DNA of 64,000 nucleotides from Candidatus Amarolinea dominans (GTDB lineage: Bacteria > Chloroflexota > Anaerolineae > SSC4 > Amarolineaceae). The notes under the pieces are model-generated. The model was not told where the DNA came from. It saw only the letters and a program-made list of their open reading frames with translations, and made no database searches. Each line of letters opens with the position of its first letter. Positions within the stretch are counted from its first letter, which is position 1. The translations under genes and the position numbers were made by a program. Positions 26,798 to 34,581 of this stretch are shown piece by piece. Location: contig JADJYJ010000004.1 of the NCBI GenBank assembly GCA_016719785.1, forward strand, positions 62,001 through 126,000. The letters are read 5' to 3'.

Positions 26798-28267
26798 TCA
26801 CTTGCCGGCGCCGCAGACGGAGCGCCACACCCGTTCGTCGCGGGCCATGAACATGTCGGCCTCAGGTGGCCCCCAGGTGCCCGCCTCATAGAAGCTGAGC
26901 GGCGGCGCCTGTGGCGTGACCCAGGCGGCCATGATCGGATCAATCAGGCGCCAGGCCTGCTCGATCTCATCGCTGCGTGTGAAAAGAGAGGCGTCGCCCG
27001 CCAGGGCATCGAGCAAAAGGCGCTCATAGGCGTCGGGCAGCGGACCGTCGCCAAAAGAGGAGCGAAAGTAGAATTCCATGTCCACAGAGCGTGTGTCCTG
27101 CACAGAATCGGGCACCTTGGCCTCGAAGCGCAGGTGTATGCCTTCGTTGGGCTGCAGGCAGATGGAGAGCAGGTTCGAATGCAGCAGCCGCTCCGGTGGG
27201 AAGTTGAACATGACGTGCGGCGGGCGCCGGAACTGGATGATGATCTCTGACATCTTGGCGGGCATGACCTTGCCGGAGCGCAGATAGAAGGGCACGCCTT
27301 GCCAGCGCCAGTTGTCAATGTACAACTGCAACGCGGCGTAGGTCGCGGTCTGCGAACCGCGCGCCACGCCGGGCGCGTCGCGGTAGGTGCGATACTGCCC
27401 GCGCACCGTACGGCCGGCCACGTTTGCGGGTGTAATTGGGCGCACCGCGGCCAACACCTTGACCTTTTCGTTGCGCACGGAATCGGCATTGAACGAAGCG
27501 GGCGGTTCCATGGCAATCAGCGTCAACAGTTGCAGCAGGTGATTCTGGAACATGTCGCGCAACACACCGGTCTCGTCATAATAACCGGCGCGATGCCCCA
27601 CGTCCACGCTTTCGGCCACGGTGACCTGCACGTTGTCAATGTAGTTGCGGTTCCAGAGCGGCTCGAAGATGGTGTTGGCGAAGCGGAAGAAGAGCAGATT
27701 CTGCGCTGTTTCCTTGCCCAGGTAATGGTCAATGCGGTAGACCTGCGATTCCTGGAAGACGGCGTGCAGCACCTCATTGAGGTGTTTGGCGGAGGCAAGA
27801 TCATGCCCGAACGGCTTTTCGATGACGATGCGCCGCCAGGCTTCATCCTCGTCAGCCATTTGATTGGCGCCGAGATGCGTGACCGCGGGAATGTAGTATT
27901 CGGGCGCCGTCGCCAGGTAGTACAGGCGATTGGCCGGCCCGCTCTCCAGGTCATTCAAGGCCTGGTGCAGCGTGGCGTAGTCGGCTCCCGTGCTCAGATC
28001 GCCCCGCACGTAGAACACGTTGGCGCCAAAGCTCTGCCAGGCCTGCTCATCGTACGTCTCGGCCGCGTAAGCCTGCATGCCGTGCAGCAGATGCGCGCGG
28101 AAATCATCCGGGTTCCAGGGACGGCGCGCAAAACCGACGATGCGAACATGAGCCGGTAGCCGCCCTTTGCGGTACTGGCTGAAGATGGCCGGAATCAGCT
28201 TGCGTTCGGTCAGGTCACCAGACGCGCCAAAAATGACAATGGTGATTGGCAGAGAGTTGTTCATCAC
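26798..28267 (-). CDS. zwf: Glucose-6-phosphate 1-dehydrogenase
   Basis: Zwf oxidises glucose-6-phosphate with NADP, the first oxidative pentose-phosphate step. The 489-residue product has the NADP motif FGASGDLTERKL, the substrate motif RIDHYLGKE and EKPFGHD. The length is typical. Its ATG overlaps the gnd stop by 4 bases. Confidence 0.97.
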   Translation of the reverse strand: MMNNSLPITIVIFGASGDLTERKLIPAIFSQYRKGRLPAHVRIVGFARRPWNPDDFRAHLLHGMQAYAAETYDEQAWQSFGANVFYVRGDLSTGADYATLHQALNDLESGPANRLYYLATAPEYYIPAVTHLGANQMADEDEAWRRIVIEKPFGHDLASAKHLNEVLHAVFQESQVYRIDHYLGKETAQNLLFFRFANTIFEPLWNRNYIDNVQVTVAESVDVGHRAGYYDETGVLRDMFQNHLLQLLTLIAMEPPASFNADSVRNEKVKVLAAVRPITPANVAGRTVRGQYRTYRDAPGVARGSQTATYAALQLYIDNWRWQGVPFYLRSGKVMPAKMSEIIIQFRRPPHVMFNFPPERLLHSNLLSICLQPNEGIHLRFEAKVPDSVQDTRSVDMEFYFRSSFGDGPLPDAYERLLLDALAGDASLFTRSDEIEQAWRLIDPIMAAWVTPQAPPLSFYEAGTWGPPEADMFMARDERVWRSVCGAGK

Positions 28268-29178
28268 GCGGCCGTTTTGACAGCATGACCACCGAATTGA
28301 TTGCGCATGGCGGCCAGCAGCTTAGCGGCGTAGCTCTCGTCCTGGCGGCTGACAAAGCGCATCAGCAACGACAAGGTGATGACCGGCGCCGCCACATCGA
28401 GGTCAATGGCCTCGGCCACCGTCCAGCGTCCCTCGCCGCTATCCGCGACCCAACCGGCAATGTCGCTCAGACTGGCATCCTGCGCCAGCGCGGCCGCGAT
28501 CAGGTCCAGCAGCCAGGAGCGCACCACGCTGCCGTTGCGCCAGATTTGGGCAATCTGCGCCACGTCCAGGCCCAGCTCCTGCTTGCTGCGCATGATCTCG
28601 AAGCCCTCGGCAAACGCCTGCATCATGCCGTACTCGATGCCGTTGTGTACCATCTTGACAAAATGACCGGCGCCATGCGGCCCCACATGACCCCAGCCCT
28701 TGTCAGCCCCAGGCGCCAGCGTCTGGAAGATGGGGGTCAGACGCTCAACCACTTCCTTGTCGCCGCCGATCATCAGGCTGTAGCCTTCGGTCAATCCCCA
28801 CACGCCGCCGCTGGTGCCCACATCCACAAAGTGAAAGCCGCGCCCTTTGACTTTACCGGCGCGGCGCTGCGTGTCGTGGTAGTTGGAGTTACCGCCATCA
28901 ATGATGATGTCACCAGGGGTCAGCAAATCCAGCAAGGTGTCAATCATCTGCTCGGTGGCGTCGCCAGCGGGCACCATCACCCAGGCGACGCGCGGCGCGG
29001 TCAATTGCGCCACCAACTCCGCCAGCGCTGTCACAGGCTCGACGTTTGGCTCGGTCTGCGCCAATTCCAGCGCCTTGTCCGGCGTGCGATTATAAGCGAC
29101 GATGCGATGGCCGCCACGTGCCAATCGCCGCGCCATGTTGCCGCCCATGCGGCCCAGGCCGATCATAGCTAGTTCCAT
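28264..29178 (-). CDS. gnd: 6-phosphogluconate dehydrogenase, decarboxylating (short GndA-type)
   Basis: This enzyme converts 6-phosphogluconate to ribulose-5-phosphate and CO2. The 304-residue product starts with GLGRMGGNMARRL and has DGGNSNYHDT, GTSGGVWG, and the catalytic HFVKMVHNGIEYGMMQAFAEG region. The short length (about 300 instead of 470) is typical of the YqeC/GndA type. The ATG at 29178 is chosen because it begins directly at the Rossmann motif. It is first in gnd-zwf-rpiA. Confidence 0.95.
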   Translation of the reverse strand: MELAMIGLGRMGGNMARRLARGGHRIVAYNRTPDKALELAQTEPNVEPVTALAELVAQLTAPRVAWVMVPAGDATEQMIDTLLDLLTPGDIIIDGGNSNYHDTQRRAGKVKGRGFHFVDVGTSGGVWGLTEGYSLMIGGDKEVVERLTPIFQTLAPGADKGWGHVGPHGAGHFVKMVHNGIEYGMMQAFAEGFEIMRSKQELGLDVAQIAQIWRNGSVVRSWLLDLIAAALAQDASLSDIAGWVADSGEGRWTVAEAIDLDVAAPVITLSLLMRFVSRQDESYAAKLLAAMRNQFGGHAVKTAA

Positions 29179-29197
29179 GATGTCATGTCCCTCTGTG

Positions 29198-29524
29198 TCA
29201 TTTCTCTTTTGATGACGTCCCGCCATTTGAATGAGTGGGCGCGGCGCCGTTGACGGGCGGCGCCTGCCGGTGCTTCCAGGTACGAAAAAGCTGCAAAAGA
29301 TCACGTCTGGCCTGCGCATCCAACGAGGCCTCCGTCAACCTGCCCAGCGTCTGAATCGTGCGCCGCATCTGTGCGAGATATTCCGCGCAGTGAGGGCACA
29401 TCGCCAGGTGCGCCTCGAAGCGCGCCCGTTCGGGTGCAGACAGCGCGCCTTCCAGGTAGTCGGTGACCAATTCTACCAACTGCTGACAGGTCAATTCTTG
29501 GGCAGGCATGGCTGTTCTGTTCAA
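29198..29524 (-). CDS. Anti-sigma factor with zinc-finger HC2 domain
   Basis: This encodes 108 residues containing the zinc-binding anti-sigma motif HxxxCxxC (HLAMCPHC) after a helix. There is no transmembrane segment, so it is a soluble ZAS-type protein. A TTG at 29524 with GGGGGAG 7 bases upstream overlaps the sigma-factor stop (TTGA); an ATG at 29509 is the alternative. It would hold the ECF sigma factor inactive and release it on a signal, often oxidative or zinc-related. The signal is unknown. Confidence 0.85.
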   Translation of the reverse strand: MNRTAMPAQELTCQQLVELVTDYLEGALSAPERARFEAHLAMCPHCAEYLAQMRRTIQTLGRLTEASLDAQARRDLLQLFRTWKHRQAPPVNGAAPTHSNGGTSSKEK

Positions 29525-30177
29525 GTGCGATCTCCCCCCGCTCGCTCCAGGTACTGCTCCAGGGCTTTACGGGCTTTGGCGCGGGCGCGATGGAGCAGAA
29601 CACGCTGGTTAGTCTCGCTGAGATGCAGGGTGTTACAGACCTCTTGGGCGCTCCAGCCATCCAGGTCGCGCAGTGAAATCACCGCACGCTGCTGAGGAGG
29701 CAGTTGTTCGATGGCCTGCAGCAATGCAGCGTGCAGCTCGGCAGACAGATAGAGTTCTTCGGGTATGCCCTGCCAGGAGCGAGGCGGTTGCGTCCAGTGG
29801 CCGGGCCACTGCGGATGGGTGGCAGATAAGAAGCGATCTGGTTCCACGGTTGGCTCATCGGCGTCCGCAGAGTCAGGAGCAAGAGCGGAGAAGGGGATGG
29901 TGCGGCCCTCGCGCTGACCGCGGGTCTGCGCGCGATTCATCAGGATACGAAAGAGCCAGGTCTTGAGGGAGGAACGGCCCTCGAAACGCTGAATGCCTTG
30001 CAGCACGGCCAGCCAGGTTTCTTGCACCACCTCCTCCGCCACGGCGCGGCTGGAAACGTAAAGCAGCGCGGTGCGGATGAGCGCCTGGTGGTAGCGGTCG
30101 AGCAAGAAGCTGAAGGCCGCTTCATCGCCGCCAGCCAGCGCCCCGACCAATTGGCGATCATCGGAAAAATCAGGCAT
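29521..30177 (-). CDS. ECF-type RNA polymerase sigma factor
   Basis: About 218 residues. Sigma region 2 is seen in LLDRYHQALIRTALLYVSSRAVAEEVVQETWLAVLQ followed by FRILMN, and region 4 in AIEQLPPQQRAVISLRDLDGWSAQEVCNTLHLS with a helix-turn-helix. The linker between them is longer than usual. I chose the ATG at 30177 since it begins just before the conserved part; a GTG at 30216 is an alternative and neither has a clear ribosome-binding site. It is coupled to the anti-sigma gene. Confidence 0.9.
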   Translation of the reverse strand: MPDFSDDRQLVGALAGGDEAAFSFLLDRYHQALIRTALLYVSSRAVAEEVVQETWLAVLQGIQRFEGRSSLKTWLFRILMNRAQTRGQREGRTIPFSALAPDSADADEPTVEPDRFLSATHPQWPGHWTQPPRSWQGIPEELYLSAELHAALLQAIEQLPPQQRAVISLRDLDGWSAQEVCNTLHLSETNQRVLLHRARAKARKALEQYLERAGGDRT

Positions 30178-30228
30178 CGAAACATCAACTCTGGGGGAGC
30201 GAAACAGCAGGAGCACGATAAAAATGAG

Positions 30229-30335
30229 ACCTCACCTCAACCCCCGGCCCCTTCTCCTCTCCGCGGTGCGGAGAGGAGAAGGGGGGAAGAGAAGGGGGGA
30301 GGAGAGCCGGGGGAGGAGAAGGGGGGAAGAGAGCG
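30229..30335. repeat. Dispersed G/C-rich hairpin repeat, inverted relative to the 38-kb array
   Basis: CCTTCTCCTCTCCGC and GCGGAGAGGAGAAGG arms form a long palindrome, with a degenerate second part to about 30335. The same unit occurs seven times in the opposite orientation at 38060-38520. Confidence 0.85.
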
Positions 30336-30375
30336 GCGGTCCCCGCAGGTCCGGCCGTCCTGGCCGGGCGGCGCT

Positions 30376-30523
30376 GTCACGCCGTAGCGCAAGCCGCCGG
30401 CTTGCAAGCCTTCGGCCCAGGGCCGCTGTGGGAAGCCAGCCTCCCGGCCGTCACGCCGTAGCGCAAGCCGGCGGCTTGCGCGCCTGGCGCAAACTTGCAG
30501 CCCGGCCGTAAACGGTTGGACGG
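30376..30523. repeat. GC-rich palindromes
   Basis: The segment carries CACGCCGTAGCGCAAGCC twice, each followed by a GGCTTGC arm, forming hairpins (for example GCGCAAGCC-GGC-GGCTTGCGC). No gene is seen in 30178-30541 other than these repeats. Confidence 0.6.
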
Positions 30524-30541
30524 GTTTGGAGAAAGTTATTT

Positions 30542-30802
30542 CTAGCGGCGAGCAGCCATGCGTCCCATGACCCACTTGGCGGCCAGGACGAAGACGAGCG
30601 CGCCGATGAACGTCTGAATGACGTAGACGCCGTAGAGGGTTAGCCCCCACTGGCCCAGGACGACTTGACCGAGGACGCCGCCGATGAAGCCGACTACGAT
30701 GTTGCCCACCCAGCCGTAAGGCAGGTTGGTTTTGGAAACCATTTCAACGGCAGCCACGATGACGATGGTGACGAGCAAAGCAGCGATCCAACCACACAAC
30801 AT
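30542..30802 (-). CDS. GlsB/YeaQ-type (transglycosylase-associated) membrane protein
   Basis: An 86-residue protein with about three membrane helices and the family pattern NLPYGWVGNIVVGFIGGVLGQVVLG. AGGAGG precedes the ATG at 30802; a longer reading begins in the upstream gene. The family is linked to stress tolerance in several bacteria, but its role is unclear. Confidence 0.88.
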   Translation of the reverse strand: MLCGWIAALLVTIVIVAAVEMVSKTNLPYGWVGNIVVGFIGGVLGQVVLGQWGLTLYGVYVIQTFIGALVFVLAAKWVMGRMAARR

Positions 30803-30839
30803 AAGGATTCCTCCTCTCGCGCACAAGCCTACGGGGGTT

Positions 30840-31196
30840 TTAGCGCAGCCAGGCCACCAGGCCCGCCACCGCCAGCAGCAGGGGAAGGGCGAGCGCCATT
30901 CCACCGCAGCCAATGCATCCCTTCTTGGCCATCACTTCCGAAGGCGTGTAGTAACGCTTCTTCGGGCCTTCGTCGTCGGCCGGGGCTTGCGTTGTCAGCG
31001 GCGGCTCGGCCGCAGGGCGCGCAACCGGCAGTGGATCGCTGCGCTCAGGGCGCGCCGCGGCCGGCTGCTGGGGCTGATCGTCGCCCTCGCTCCGTGAGCC
31101 AAAGGCGCCTCCGAGATCACCGGTATCTTCGCCCGCTTGCGCTGACGATTTTTCATGCGAGCCAAACTGCCCGCGCAGACTGCTGTTGTCAGCCAT
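30840..31196 (-). CDS. Tail-anchored small protein with a CxxCGG motif
   Basis: This encodes 118 residues: an acidic, Pro/Gln-rich and probably disordered N-terminal part, a KKRYYTPSEVMAKKGC segment, the motif GCIGCGG and one C-terminal hydrophobic helix. GGAGG lies 9 bases upstream of the ATG at 31196. I do not know the family. The strong promoter at 31378-31406 would drive it together with the following GlsB-like gene. Confidence 0.72.
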   Translation of the reverse strand: MADNSSLRGQFGSHEKSSAQAGEDTGDLGGAFGSRSEGDDQPQQPAAARPERSDPLPVARPAAEPPLTTQAPADDEGPKKRYYTPSEVMAKKGCIGCGGMALALPLLLAVAGLVAWLR

Positions 31197-31377
31197 GAAC
31201 ACCTGCCTCCTTCCTCTTATCTCATTCCTCGTATCTCATTCGTTCCCACTGCCTGTTACCGGGTTCCGGCGCTGAGCGGGAGTCAATCTTCGGCCGGGCG
31301 CCGCAGCCAACAGGAATGTTGATTCACGCTGCTTGCGAGCACTGTGGGAACGGACAATGCTCACGCAGCCTGGTTGA

Positions 31378-31406
31378 ATTATAGAACTTGTCCACGAAAA
31401 GCGCAA
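31378..31406 (-). promoter_or_regulatory. Promoter for the tail-anchored/GlsB pair
   Basis: On the minus strand TTGCGC, a 17-base spacer and TATAAT lie about 180 bases upstream of the start at 31196. The intervening leader includes a GAGCA/TGCTC hairpin and a repeated TCTCATTC-like segment. Confidence 0.6.
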
Positions 31407-31412
31407 GCAAAC

Positions 31413-32078
31413 TCATCCTGGCGCAATGCAGGCCGGGCTGTCGTTGGCCGGCGCGTTGACCGTGCGCGACACCGGGTAGAGCGCCATTTCGCCGGCCGGA
31501 TAAGAAACCAGCAGCGGGGCCAAATCGGTCGGGGCCAACGGCGCAGGGTCGAGCCAGGCCGCGTACGCCGCGGGCGGCAGGATGACCGGCATGCGGTCGT
31601 GCAACGCCGCGATCAGGCTGTTTGGCCCGGTGGTGATGATGGTGCAGGTGGGAAGCGCCACGCCGTCCGGGGTCTGCCAAACCTCCCACAGGCCAGCCAG
31701 GGCAAACGGCCGACCTGAGACCAAATGAATGAAGAAGGGTGTCTTGCCACCGTTGTCCTTGCGCCATTCGTAGAAGCCATCGGCCAGGATCAAACAGCGC
31801 CGCTTGCGCAAAGCCGTGCGGAACGACGGCTTCTCGGCCAGGGTCTCGGCGCGCGCGTTGATCATGCGGCTGCCGATGCTGGGGTCCCTGGCCCAGGAGG
31901 GAATCAGGCCCCATTGAAAAAGCTCAACCCGGCGCGCCGCCGCGTGGTTGGCGATGACGGCCACCGGCTGCGTCGGGGCAATGTTGTAGCGCGGCGCCAG
32001 GTTTGCCGGCGGCTCGGCCAGGTCGAACTCAGCCTGAATCGTTTCAGGCGAAGCAAAAAGGGTGAAACGCCCGCACAT
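31413..32078 (-). CDS. yedK: SOS response-associated peptidase (YedK/HMCES)
   Basis: HMCES-type proteins cross-link abasic sites in single-stranded DNA through the N-terminal Cys2. The 221-residue product keeps MCGRFTL with Cys2, PRYNIAPTQ, WGLIPSWA, NARAET, ADGFYEW (catalytic Glu) and LHDRMPVIL (His). The ATG follows GAGGA. It stands alone between the small-protein pair and the beta-helix gene. No LexA-like site was examined. Confidence 0.95.
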   Translation of the reverse strand: MCGRFTLFASPETIQAEFDLAEPPANLAPRYNIAPTQPVAVIANHAAARRVELFQWGLIPSWARDPSIGSRMINARAETLAEKPSFRTALRKRRCLILADGFYEWRKDNGGKTPFFIHLVSGRPFALAGLWEVWQTPDGVALPTCTIITTGPNSLIAALHDRMPVILPPAAYAAWLDPAPLAPTDLAPLLVSYPAGEMALYPVSRTVNAPANDSPACIAPG

Positions 32079-32121
32079 GATCGTTCCTCCTCAGCGCCCT
32101 CAGAGATAGCACGCCACGGCC

Positions 32122-32844
32122 CTACATCCGCGGCAGCATGCTGATCCCTTGCTCCAGTTTGACGATGGTGTCGGCCGGGTAATAGCCCTTACGCAGGCTG
32201 ACATTGGCGTAGATCAGCGTGCGCGGGCCGATGATGCAGCCGGGGTTGAGGACCGAGTTACAGCCGGTCTGCGCATCGTCGCCCATGATCGCGCCCATCT
32301 TGGCCAGGCCGGTATCCACCATCTGGCCGTTGACCTCCAGCCGGATGGTGCTGCGCTGGCGGGTGGTCGGGTCTTTCTGGCTGGTCAACGCCAGGTTGCT
32401 CAGCTTGGTGCCTGCGCCCAGGTTGACGCGATTGCCCAGGATCGAATCGCCCACATAGGCAAAGTGGGGCGCATGCGCGCCGTTCAGGAAGATCGAATTC
32501 TTGACCTCGCTGGCATGGCCGATGATGCTATCATCGCCAAGAATGACATCGCCGCGCACGTACGCGCCGTGGCGAATCTCACAGTGCCGGCCGATGATGC
32601 AGGGGCCGGCCACGTAAGCGCCTGGCTCGATGATGCTCCCCTCGCCCAGGTAGATCAACTCCGGGTTGACAAGATAGGCGCCGGTCGCGACGGTGCCGAG
32701 CAGCGCCGGCTGATAGGCCGTAGCCAACTGCGCCCGTGCATAGGCGCCAATCGCCGGCAGTGCCTGCCAGACGAACGCCAGGTCATCGAACAAGGCCGCA
32801 TGAGCAAAGGCAGATAGATCGAAGAACAAACGTGGTTGTAACAT
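32122..32844 (-). CDS. Left-handed beta-helix (hexapeptide) transferase-like protein
   Basis: This encodes 240 residues: a short helical N-terminus and a run of hexapeptide repeats (YLGEGSIIEPGAYVAGPCIIG, IRHGAYVRGDVILGDDSIIG). The insertions resemble the C-terminal acetyltransferase domain of GlmU and archaeal nucleotidyltransferases (AHAPHFAYVGDSILG, NLGAGTKLSNL). There is no nucleotidyltransferase domain, so it may be an acetyltransferase. ATG 32844 is preferred because GAGGG is 7 bases upstream. Confidence 0.83.
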   Translation of the reverse strand: MLQPRLFFDLSAFAHAALFDDLAFVWQALPAIGAYARAQLATAYQPALLGTVATGAYLVNPELIYLGEGSIIEPGAYVAGPCIIGRHCEIRHGAYVRGDVILGDDSIIGHASEVKNSIFLNGAHAPHFAYVGDSILGNRVNLGAGTKLSNLALTSQKDPTTRQRSTIRLEVNGQMVDTGLAKMGAIMGDDAQTGCNSVLNPGCIIGPRTLIYANVSLRKGYYPADTIVKLEQGISMLPRM

Positions 32845-32909
32845 GCACATACCCTCGCACAAAAAGTGGTTTCAAGAAAACTAACGCCACAACTCAACCG
32901 CCGGCCATT

Positions 32910-34442
32910 TCAACGACGCCGGTCAGGATACTTGGGCCAATCTGGCAACACCCAGCGAATTTGATAAGTTGGGGGGGGCGGCCACAACAGATAGACATCA
33001 CTCCACCAGTGCCACGATTGGTACTCGCCCTCGGAAAAGCCGAGGTCAACGAACTTACCCTTGACCCCGCCACCGGTGTCGCCGGCCAGGCCCTTGCCGT
33101 AGTCGGGGACATACACCCATGAACGCAGCGGAATCACGGTGGGGTCCACCGCGACGATTCCGGTGCTGAGCGGCAAGCCGATGCGGGTGCGGCCGTAGGA
33201 GGGGCTGCTGCGCGGCACGCCCGCACTGGAAGCGGTGTAGGACGTGGTGTATGCACGCAGCTTGCGCCAATAGATGATCGGACCCTCTGGCGTATCCAGC
33301 GTTTTCTGGGTAATCTGGCGACCGTACGCCAGCACCCGTGTGATCGGCTCTTGCGCCACCCAACTTTCCTGCAGCGTCCGCGCCACCACCTGGTTGTCCT
33401 CGTAGCGCATACGGTAGCGCTGGCGCTGGATGCCATCCTGGCCGGCCACACTGACCCGGCTGCGATCAATCTCCAGTTTATCGTCACCCACCCAGATGGA
33501 AATGAACGGCACCACCTGCTGCTCAATTTCCAGGACTTCACGCACGCGAATGACCCGAATGGCCAGGTTGGGCACCAGGGGCGTCGTCAAGGCCGGCTCC
33601 ACCTGATCCAGCCCGACCACCACGATCCCCTGCTCGGCCAGGGCGTCACCCACCGTGTACTGGCGGGTGCGCGTTTTCAAGGTCTCGCCATCGGCAAAGA
33701 ACACCACGGGCGTCGAGCGCTGGATGAAGACCCGTCCGCCGGCGCGTACCGGGCTGCCCAGACTGGGCTGCACGACATCCCCCAGGTAGAGAACGAACTG
33801 CTCGCGGCGCAGCGCTTCCCCAACTGTGGGCGCCGTGGTCATGAAGGTCAACGGCAGCCCCTCGTCCAGCACCGTCAGCGGCACCGCGCGGCGCAGCGTG
33901 AGCGTGAGCGGCGCCGGCTGCTTGCCCACCCACGGCCGCCCGGCCCGGTAGCGCGGGGCCACGCCAGGCTCGATCACAGGGACAGGCAGCGCGGTTTGAT
34001 CGGTCACGGGAACCCCATCCAGAAAGCGCTCGTCCATCCCCGCAGGCGTGATGCCCGCGGCCGGCCAAATGTCACCCACCCGCTGGCTGTGCGTGCGCAC
34101 CAGGATTTCACGGCCGTCCGCAACGACCAGCAGTGGCCGCGCCCGCGTCACCTGGACATGCAGTCCAGGCGCAATCGCCTGCTCCAGCGCCGGCGTCATG
34201 TGATCCCCGGGCGCCAGGGCCAGGTTCAGCTCAGCCAACAGCTCGCGCACGGTGCGCTGATGGGTGAAGACGCGGTCGGCGTAGCCGTCCACCTGCACGG
34301 TGACGGGGGCCAACGTGGCAACAAAGCACCAGACCAGGCCGGCCATCAACAGCACGACGGCCAAGCGCGCCAGAACCGTCTGCGGCCTGACCGCGACGGC
34401 GCCAGTTTCCAGGGCGTGGGCAGGGAAAACACGATCGCTCAT
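32910..34442 (-). CDS. G5 / DUF348 / 3D-domain cell-wall protein
   Basis: This encodes 510 residues. One transmembrane helix (about 27-47) anchors it. Three ubiquitin-like DUF348 domains follow, then a G5 domain (YRMRYEDNQVVARTLQESWVAQEP) and a C-terminal 3D domain with its aspartates (IVAVDP, AGDTGGG, KFVDLGF). 3D domains occur in lytic transglycosylase-like proteins such as YabE and Rpf-like factors. It is probably a peptidoglycan-remodelling enzyme. The start at 34442 is at a TATAAT spaced for a leaderless transcript, and it is divergent from the LysM gene. Confidence 0.92.
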   Translation of the reverse strand: MSDRVFPAHALETGAVAVRPQTVLARLAVVLLMAGLVWCFVATLAPVTVQVDGYADRVFTHQRTVRELLAELNLALAPGDHMTPALEQAIAPGLHVQVTRARPLLVVADGREILVRTHSQRVGDIWPAAGITPAGMDERFLDGVPVTDQTALPVPVIEPGVAPRYRAGRPWVGKQPAPLTLTLRRAVPLTVLDEGLPLTFMTTAPTVGEALRREQFVLYLGDVVQPSLGSPVRAGGRVFIQRSTPVVFFADGETLKTRTRQYTVGDALAEQGIVVVGLDQVEPALTTPLVPNLAIRVIRVREVLEIEQQVVPFISIWVGDDKLEIDRSRVSVAGQDGIQRQRYRMRYEDNQVVARTLQESWVAQEPITRVLAYGRQITQKTLDTPEGPIIYWRKLRAYTTSYTASSAGVPRSSPSYGRTRIGLPLSTGIVAVDPTVIPLRSWVYVPDYGKGLAGDTGGGVKGKFVDLGFSEGEYQSWHWWSDVYLLWPPPPTYQIRWVLPDWPKYPDRRR

Positions 34443-34448
34443 AGGTTC

Positions 34449-34478
34449 ATTATAACCTGACGCGCCTGCAAGAGCCAA
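34449..34478 (-). promoter_or_regulatory. Promoter of the G5/3D gene (possible leaderless mRNA)
   Basis: TTGGCT, an 18-base spacer and TATAAT on the minus strand. TATAAT ends only 6 bases before the ATG, so the transcript could begin at the start codon; no ribosome-binding site precedes it. Confidence 0.5.
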
Positions 34479-34514
34479 ACGCGGGCCTGATTCTGGTATT
34501 TGCCCATCCTGGTG

Positions 34515-34520
34515 TATAAT
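34515..34520 (+). promoter_or_regulatory. -10 box for the LysM gene
   Basis: A perfect TATAAT on the plus strand about 62 bases upstream of the ATG at 34582. The -35 region is weak. Confidence 0.45.
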
Positions 34521-34581
34521 AGCTGCACCCGTCGTGCTCGGGCACAAAAAACTCAGTGGCTTGATTTTCGGAGGAAAAGAA

